Assembly: GCA_964418595.1 (NCBI GenBank)
Contig: CAYQMF010000038.1
Location: 1 to 50,823, forward strand
Reading direction: 5' to 3'
From: CAYQMF01 sp964418595
Lineage (GTDB): Bacteria > Planctomycetota > UBA1135 > UBA2386
DNA length: 50,823 nucleotides
Shown: one piece after another, positions 15,412 through 20,104 of the stretch
Position numbering within the stretch: the first letter of the stretch is position 1
Layout: each line of letters starts with the position of its first letter
The notes under the pieces: model-generated
What the model saw: only the letters and a program-made list of their open reading frames with translations
Database searches by the model: none
What the model was told of the DNA's origin: nothing
Position numbers and translations under genes: made by a program

Positions 15412-15861
15412 GTCTTCGTCAGCGCTGAGCGCACCTCGTCGCTGCAACGGCGGCTGCTCGGCGTCATGGAGGCGAAGTTCGAGCTCTTCGAGCCCTACCA
15501 CCACTTCGCGGCCCTGATGTTCCGCGCAGCGTCGGACCCCGCGAGCCCGCTCAACCCGTTCCACGAGGCGTCGGCCACCGTGCGCCGCGAGGGCGAGCAC
15601 CTGTTCGAGACGGCGCTCGTCGAGAGCGACCAGAAGGTTCCCCCCGACCTCCGCGCCGAACTGCCACCCCTGTTGTGGACGTGGTCGATGGGCATCGTCC
15701 TGTACTGGATCCACGACACCTCGCCCGCCCGCGGCAAGACCCTGTCGCTGGTGCGGCACAGCACCGACCTCGTGATGCGGTGCATCAAGCTCGCGGCCAA
15801 CACGTTGCTACGGCCACTTCGCAAGAGGGTGGTAGCGATGCTGAAGGATCTGGGCGGGTAG
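15412..15861 (+). pseudogene. TetR-family regulator remnant (C-terminal domain only)
   Basis: The stretch from the ATG at 15466 encodes 131 aa matching the C-terminal ligand-binding domain of a TetR regulator subfamily: MEAKFELFEPYHHFAALMF, SDPASPLNPFHEAS, VPPDLRAELPPLLWTW, MGIVLYWIHDTSP and a final RPLRKRVVAMLKDL. Homology-like sequence continues 18 codons upstream of the ATG (VFVSAERTSSLQRRLLGV) up to an in-frame TAG at 15409-15411. No helix-turn-helix DNA-binding domain is found before it. The gene has therefore lost its 5' half and probably cannot act as a repressor, although the 131-aa piece could still be made. The 152 nt between the toroid gene and this remnant show no other feature. 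Confidence 0.75.
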
Positions 15862-16145
15862 TCGGAGGGCGCGGCCCGTGGGCGTCGCGGCGACGTGGTC
15901 GCGCCTCGTCGCCGCGGCCCCGGCGATCGCGCGCGGCCAGACGATCACCGCGCGCGATCTCGTCCTGCGCGGTCACGGCACCGCGCTGAACGACAAGGCG
16001 ACGTCCGCGGCGCTCAGACGAACGGCCGACGAGCAGGCGATCGCAGCGCGCATCCAGGGGGTCGCGCGGAACACTCGGTAGCGCGCGTCCCTTGCCGGTC
16101 GGCGGTCCGAGGAAGACGATCGCGCGGTCTCCACCCCCACCTCGC

Positions 16146-16577
16146 ATGCCCGACATCCTGCAGGACCTCCCCATCGCGCGTCCGCCGACCGTGGTCTACG
16201 ACGCGATCTCGACGCCACGCGGTCTCGACGCGTGGTGGACGCTCACGGCCACGGGGAAGGCCACCGTCGGCGCGGAGTTCGCGCTCGGCTTCGGCCCCGA
16301 GTACGCGTGGCGTGCGGTGGTGACCAAGGCGCGCGCGCCCGAGGTGTTCGAACTGCAGCTCACGTCGGCCGATGCCGACTGGACCGGCACGCTGGTCGGC
16401 TTCGAACTGGCCGCGCAGGAGTCAGGCTCGTGGCTGCGCTTCTCGCACCGCAACTGGCCGTCGGCCAACCAGCACTTCCGCACCTCGTGCCACTGCTGGG
16501 CGCTCTACCTGCGCGTCCTGCGCCGGTATCTCGAGGCCGGAGAGGTGATCGCGTACGAAGATCGGCTGGGAGTCTGA
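16146..16577 (+). CDS. SRPBCC / AHSA1-like domain protein
   Basis: 143 aa, the usual size for bacterial AHSA1-type (activator of Hsp90 ATPase homologue 1-like) proteins, START-fold ligand-binding proteins of varied function. It shows the N-terminal PPTVVYDAISTPRGLDAWWT, a strand GAEFALGFGPEYAWRAVVTK, WTGTLVGFELAAQESGSWLRFSH split by a loop, and the C-terminal helix HCWALYLRVLRRYLEAGE. The ATG at 16146 starts right at the domain; the in-frame start at 16092 would add a Pro/Arg-rich leader. The 284 nt upstream hold no convincing gene. A strong hairpin follows three nt after the stop. Confidence 0.85.
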   Translation: MPDILQDLPIARPPTVVYDAISTPRGLDAWWTLTATGKATVGAEFALGFGPEYAWRAVVTKARAPEVFELQLTSADADWTGTLVGFELAAQESGSWLRFSHRNWPSANQHFRTSCHCWALYLRVLRRYLEAGEVIAYEDRLGV

Positions 16578-16580
16578 GCC

Positions 16581-16607
16581 GCTCCCGCGCGAAACGCGCG
16601 CGGGAGC
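16581..16607 (+). terminator. Strong terminator-like hairpin after the AHSA1 gene
   Basis: A perfect 11-bp stem GCTCCCGCGCG / CGCGCGGGAGC with loop AAACG starts three nt after the stop codon at 16577. It is nearly all G-C. No T-tract follows, so it may act as an intrinsic terminator in part or as an mRNA 3'-end stabiliser. Confidence 0.6.
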
Positions 16608-16658
16608 GTGGTGGCCCACGGGCCAGGGTCGTGGTCGAATCGGCGCGTGATCGAGCCC

Positions 16659-17168
16659 ATGCACACCCGGTTGGCGCGCGTCATCATCCTGCTTGGCTGG
16701 TCGGCCCTTCTCGGCGCGTGCGCGGGCACTCCTCGCACCGGCGCGTCCCTCGACTGGCTCGTCGGCGAGTGGGTCGGCACGCGCCGCGACGCGGAGGATG
16801 GCAGCGAAGCGACGCTCGCCGTGCGCGTGCAGCCCCTCGCCGACGGGCCCGGACAGATCGAACGCGTCGAGGTCACCGGCGGGGGCAAGACCTACATCGG
16901 CGTGGCCGTGCGCGTGCCGGTGGCGGAGACCGGCCAGTGGGAGATGTCGTACGTGAACGCCGCGCGCGAGACGATCGCCCGGCTCGAAGGAACGGTGCAG
17001 GGAGATCGCGCGACGTGGCGATCGGTGACGCCGGGCCGCACGCGCGAGTCGCGCGTGGAGATCGAACGCGGCGGCGCCGACGCATGGAAGCGCACGCAGT
17101 GGATCTCGCAGGACGAGGGGAAGACCTGGCGCGTGCTGTTCACCGACGCAGTGCGGCGCAAGCGGTAA
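16659..17168 (+). CDS. Small lipoprotein of unknown function
   Basis: 169 aa from ATG 16659; an in-frame GTG at 16647 would add four residues and cannot be excluded. The N-terminus ends in a lipobox (ALLGAC), so the mature protein is probably a lipoprotein. The mature part begins with LDWLVGEWVGTRRDAEDGS, then alternating strands (ATLAVRVQPLADGPG, GQWEMSYVNAARETIARLEG, RTREVEIE-like stretches) and ends WKRTQWISQDEGKTWRVLF. This is the layout of the lipocalin-like DUF1579-type proteins (W.GEW.G at the start, K-W at the end), probably ligand binding. It lies 23 nt upstream of the acetolactate-decarboxylase-like gene and may form an operon with it. Confidence 0.75.
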   Translation: MHTRLARVIILLGWSALLGACAGTPRTGASLDWLVGEWVGTRRDAEDGSEATLAVRVQPLADGPGQIERVEVTGGGKTYIGVAVRVPVAETGQWEMSYVNAARETIARLEGTVQGDRATWRSVTPGRTRESRVEIERGGADAWKRTQWISQDEGKTWRVLFTDAVRRKR

Positions 17169-17191
17169 GCCATCGACGCTCTGCTCTTGCC

Positions 17192-17929
17192 ATGACCCGC
17201 GCCTTCGCGTTGATCCTCCTCTGCGGCTGCGCCGGCCTCCACCCCGCACAGGCGGCAAGACCGGCACATGCCGACGTCCAGGTCTTCGGCGCGCTGCGCG
17301 CGATGATGCACGAAGGCCAGACCGGCGCCGTGGTGCAGCTCGACTCGCTGCTCCCCGATCCGCAGCTCTACGCCGTCGGCGCCCTGGCCGACCTCGCGGG
17401 CGAGGTCACGATCGTCGGCGGGCAGGTCCATCTCTCGTACCCCGATGACACCGCGACGCGCACCGTCACGTCTTCGCGCAGCGACGCCGCCGCCGCGCTC
17501 CTCGTCGCAGCCCGTGTCCCGGCGTGGCGCAGCGTCCGCATCGAGGCGTCGATCGCGTTCGCCGACCTCGACGCCGCGATCGCCCGGCACGCCGCTGCGG
17601 CCGGCGTGCCCGCCGACGCGCGCGTGCCCTTCCTGCTCGAAGGCGAGTTCGAAGACCTGCAGTGGCACGTCATCGACGGCCGGCGTCTGCCCAAGGGCGA
17701 GTCGTCGCACGCCGCACACCTCGCGGCTTCGGCGCGCGCGCAGCGCGACCGCGCCAGGGCGACGCTCGTCGGGTTCTTCTCGACCCGGGACCAGGGCGTG
17801 TTCACGCACATGGGGTCGAACACCCACATCCACTGCGTGCTGACTGACCCGTCCGCGGCCGGCCACGTCGACCACGTGGTCGTGCCCGCCGGCGCGACGC
17901 TGCGCTTTCCGACGCGCACCGACGGCTGA
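17192..17929 (+). CDS. Alpha-acetolactate decarboxylase-like exported protein
   Basis: 245 aa. The central pattern fits acetolactate decarboxylase (BudA/AlsD, PF03306), a zinc enzyme that turns acetolactate into acetoin: VFGALRAMMHEGQTGAVVQLDSLL, then YAVGALADLAGEVTIVGGQVHLSY and a C-terminal THIHCVLTDPSAAGHVDH. His212, His214 and His225 fit the three zinc ligands; His228 is additional. Classical BudA is cytoplasmic, whereas this protein begins with a signal peptide (RAFALILLCGCAG) that may be a lipobox. It is therefore either an exported acetolactate decarboxylase or a periplasmic relative with another substrate. No acetolactate synthase or butanediol dehydrogenase gene is nearby, which argues against a fermentative role. 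Confidence 0.75.
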   Translation: MTRAFALILLCGCAGLHPAQAARPAHADVQVFGALRAMMHEGQTGAVVQLDSLLPDPQLYAVGALADLAGEVTIVGGQVHLSYPDDTATRTVTSSRSDAAAALLVAARVPAWRSVRIEASIAFADLDAAIARHAAAAGVPADARVPFLLEGEFEDLQWHVIDGRRLPKGESSHAAHLAASARAQRDRARATLVGFFSTRDQGVFTHMGSNTHIHCVLTDPSAAGHVDHVVVPAGATLRFPTRTDG

Positions 17930-17938
17930 GCGGTTCTC

Positions 17939-18703
17939 TCAGGCCGACGCCACGCGCGTCCAGGTGAACACGTCGGTCCGGTACACCATCGTCGCGCGCC
18001 CCGTCGCGTCGGCGTGCGCCGCGTGCAGCGCGCCCAGCCGCTCCACGAGCGCGTCATGCCGCGGGCCGGACTTCGGCACCGTCGACGTGCTGCGCATGCG
18101 CCCGAACATCTCGTCGCGCGTGAGCGCCTGCGCGTTGCGCAGCGCGTGCACGCGCAGGTCCGTGAAGCGCCCGGTCGAGGTCACCACCGCGGGGTCGAAG
18201 TGGCTGCGATCCACCGGCGCCTCCGTGCCGGTCGCCTCGAATGCCCGGCGGTAGCCGAGGGTGAACGCATCGTCGACGCTGCGCCGGTTCCACATGATCG
18301 CGAGCCGGCCGTCGGCGCGCAGGATGCGCTGGAACTCGCGCGTCGTCCGCGCCACGTCGAACCAGTGGAAGGCCTGCGCCACCACCACGAGATCGGCGCT
18401 GCCGTCGGCGAGCCCGGTGGCGTCGGCGACCCCATCACGCCACTCGATCCTTGGGTGCGGCGCGGCGGCCGCGCGCATGGCCGCGTTGGGCTCGACCGCG
18501 ACGACGCGCACGCCGCGCTCCGCGAGCAATTGGGTCGCGATCCCCGTGCCTGCACCGACATCGGCCGCGACCAGTTCCGCCGGCGGACGCAGGCCCAGCA
18601 GGATCGCGTCGATCGCCGCCGCGGGGTAGCTCGGCCGGAAGCGCGCGTAGTCGTCGGCGCGGTCGGAGAAGCGACGGGTCGGGTCGGGGTCGTCAGGTTC
18701 CAT
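17939..18703 (-). CDS. Class I SAM-dependent methyltransferase
   Basis: 254 aa. Motif I is VAADVGAGTGIATQLLAERG (about residues 45-64), motif II VVAVEPNAAMRAAA, and motif III/post I DLVVVAQAFHWFD, followed by REFQRILRADGRLAIMWNRR. The N-terminal RFSDRADDYARFRPSYP and the AFHWFD signature place it among the methyltransferase type 11 group close to Trans-aconitate/UbiE-like proteins of unknown substrate. The ATG at 18703 is the first codon of the conserved N-terminus and has TAGGCT 11 nt upstream; the open frame extends further but with non-protein-like sequence. Convergent with the acetolactate-decarboxylase-like gene. Confidence 0.88.
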   Translation of the reverse strand: MEPDDPDPTRRFSDRADDYARFRPSYPAAAIDAILLGLRPPAELVAADVGAGTGIATQLLAERGVRVVAVEPNAAMRAAAAPHPRIEWRDGVADATGLADGSADLVVVAQAFHWFDVARTTREFQRILRADGRLAIMWNRRSVDDAFTLGYRRAFEATGTEAPVDRSHFDPAVVTSTGRFTDLRVHALRNAQALTRDEMFGRMRSTSTVPKSGPRHDALVERLGALHAAHADATGRATMVYRTDVFTWTRVASA

Positions 18704-18714
18704 CGACGGGCGAG

Positions 18715-18720
18715 AGCCTA
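18715..18720 (-). promoter_or_regulatory. Putative -10 element TAGGCT for the methyltransferase gene
   Basis: On the minus strand TAGGCT lies 11 nt before the ATG at 18703. It is the same hexamer as at 3681, 4326 and 4620. Confidence 0.45.
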
Positions 18721-18777
18721 GGCGCGCGCGGCCCTTCTCCCACCCCTGACGGCGCCGCGCACCCGGCTCCGACGGGG

Positions 18778-18836
18778 TGCGGAGAAGCGGCACTGAGGCT
18801 TGCGGAAAAGCGGTAGTCCCAGCTGCGGAGAAGCGG
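18778..18836. repeat. Three direct repeats of 13 bp with an exact 23-bp period
   Basis: TGCGGAGAAGCGG occurs at 18778-18790 and 18824-18836, and TGCGGAAAAGCGG (one change) at 18801-18813. The spacers are 10 bp each and unrelated in sequence. The period is not a multiple of three, so it is not a coding repeat across all copies, although the third copy is in frame with the DUF4143 remnant that starts directly after it. Two helical turns between copies would put them on the same DNA face, as in iterons or operator arrays. Confidence 0.7.
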
Positions 18837-18837
18837 T

Positions 18838-19146
18838 GTCGTCGCACATCTGCGCGCGGAGGCGGTCGTGGCCGAGTCGCGTCCGCGGCTCTACCACCTG
18901 CGCACGGAGCAGGGTCGGCACGAGATCGACGTGCTCGCCGAGATCGGCGCGGGACGCATCGTGGGGTTCGAAGTGAAGGCCGCGAGCGCGCCCGACGCCG
19001 GATCGGCTGGCCATCTCGCCTGGCTGAGGGATGCGCTCGGGGATCGGTTCCTCGGGGGCTTCCTGCTGCACACCGGCCCGCGCAGCTACCCGCTCGGGGA
19101 CCGACTCACGGCCGTGCCGATCAGCACACTGTGGGCCGAGGGCTGA
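18838..19146 (+). pseudogene. DUF4143 / AAA_14-type ATPase remnant (C-terminus only)
   Basis: About 102 codons match the extreme C-terminal, nuclease-like part of DUF4143 ATPases: VVAHLRAEAVVAESRPRLYH, LRTEQGRHEIDVLAEIG, GRIVGFEVKAAS, HLAWLRDALGDRFLGGF, LHTGPRSYPLGDRL and a final PISTLWAEG. The ATPase core and middle domain (normally about 300 residues) are missing upstream, where the sequence runs into the 23-bp repeats. A GTG at 18868 could still start a 92-aa peptide. The reading suggests a deletion or recombination at the repeat array. It is convergent with the nucleotidyltransferase pair, one nt apart. Confidence 0.75.
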
Positions 19147-19147
19147 T

Positions 19148-19354
19148 TCAGTCAGCGCGGAAGGGCTCCGGCGGCGCTTCCCCCACCCGATCGGCGGGGG
19201 TCGCGACGGGCCCGACGCGCCGGGCCGTCCGCAGCAACTGCCACACCTCGTAGAGCTGGCCCACCTTCTCCAGGCGTCGCTCCAACGCCGCCGGCGACAT
19301 GTCGGTGGACACGCCGCGACTGCAGGCCTTCGCGTCCGGCGCAGGGCCGCTCAC
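19148..19354 (-). CDS. Small partner protein of the nucleotidyltransferase
   Basis: 68 aa starting at GTG 19354, which overlaps the stop codon of the nucleotidyltransferase (GTGA). The core MSPAALERRLEKVGQLYEV, WQLLRTARRVGPV looks like a short two-helix protein. Genes of this size and shape often sit just downstream of small nucleotidyltransferases of the DUF6036/AbiEii type. That association is recalled, not searched. It has no signal peptide. A toxin-antitoxin-like pairing is plausible, but the sequence alone does not show which partner would be toxic. Confidence 0.65.
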   Translation of the reverse strand: MSGPAPDAKACSRGVSTDMSPAALERRLEKVGQLYEVWQLLRTARRVGPVATPADRVGEAPPEPFRAD

Positions 19355-19833
19355 CGCGAACCCTCCGGCGCCGCGTCCTCGGCGAGGCCCAGGTTCTCGA
19401 GGTCGTCCAGATCCTTGGTGCGGCCAGCGGACCTCTTCATCTTCTGGAGCCCCGAACGCGATACGACCCGCACCGCCCGCTCGCCGATCCGGAACTCTTC
19501 ACGCCCGGCCCAGACATCCTCCAGGAACGGTCCCACCAGCATCAGGTCCACGGTGATCAGGTCGCTACCCTCGGCGCGCGAGACGCGCCACAGCGACTGC
19601 TCCGTCGGCTTGCCCGCGCCGAAGGTGATCAACCCGGAGTCGAGCGTGTAGCCGAGTTTCGCGAGCACGTCCCTGACCCTGGGCAGGTCTTCCTCGCGCA
19701 CCAGGATGTCGATGTCGGTCGTCAAGCGCGGGTAGCCGTGCAGCGCGACCGCGAACCCGCCACACACGGCGTAGTCGAGATTCGCGCGCCGCAGCGCGTC
19801 GACGATCGCCAGGAACTCCTGCTGCAGGTTCAT
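19351..19833 (-). CDS. Minimal nucleotidyltransferase (DUF6036 / AbiEii-like)
   Basis: 160 aa. The polymerase-beta-type signature is clear: GGFAVALHG at 25-33, then the acidic pair in TDIDILV (Asp40 and Asp42), and a third acidic position in TVDLML (Asp96). A C-terminal KMKRSAGRTKDLDDLENL (K..R...KD..D...L) is typical of stand-alone nucleotidyltransferases of the DUF6036/AbiEii class, several of which act as toxins that transfer nucleotides. The ATG at 19833 is preceded by TACACT 10 nt upstream, favouring it over the in-frame start at 19884. Co-transcribed with the 68-aa gene through a GTGA overlap. Confidence 0.85.
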   Translation of the reverse strand: MNLQQEFLAIVDALRRANLDYAVCGGFAVALHGYPRLTTDIDILVREEDLPRVRDVLAKLGYTLDSGLITFGAGKPTEQSLWRVSRAEGSDLITVDLMLVGPFLEDVWAGREEFRIGERAVRVVSRSGLQKMKRSAGRTKDLDDLENLGLAEDAAPEGSR

Positions 19834-19843
19834 GCCGTCGCGG

Positions 19844-19849
19844 AGTGTA
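19844..19849 (-). promoter_or_regulatory. Putative -10 element TACACT for the nucleotidyltransferase operon
   Basis: On the minus strand TACACT lies 10 nt before the ATG at 19833. It is of the TANNNT type. Confidence 0.4.
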
Positions 19850-20104
19850 GCGAGCGAAGTCCCGGTCTGGCTGGGACAGCGCACGCTCGACGCTCGAGCG
19901 GGAACGCAATTGCCATCGCCGGCGGCCTCTTTCTGGTCGTCGCGCCAGCGACGACATCAACCCGGAAAGTACGACGCCGGCCGCGATGGGACCTTCTGGC
20001 TCGATCCAGCGGCAACAGCGGCAACCGAGGAGCACTGCGGCCGCCTCATGATTCGCGAGAATGATGTCGCGCCACCTCCTCCCCGGTGCACAAGCCGCGT
20101 CACG

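Noticed and set aside
15878..16081. A 67-codon ORF between the TetR remnant and the AHSA1 gene, with a phrase (ARGQTITARDLVL) like SAF domains.
   Set aside because: GTG start, no ribosome site or promoter hexamer, short, and the match covers only a dozen residues. It may be chance or decayed sequence.
15785..16174. Minus-strand ORF with IVFLGPPTGKGRA, resembling a P-loop.
   Set aside because: The P-loop spacing is wrong by one residue and nothing kinase- or ATPase-like follows in any frame.
18778..18836. The three direct repeats as a short CRISPR array.
   Set aside because: Repeats of 13 bp and spacers of 10 bp are far below CRISPR size, and no cas gene is present.
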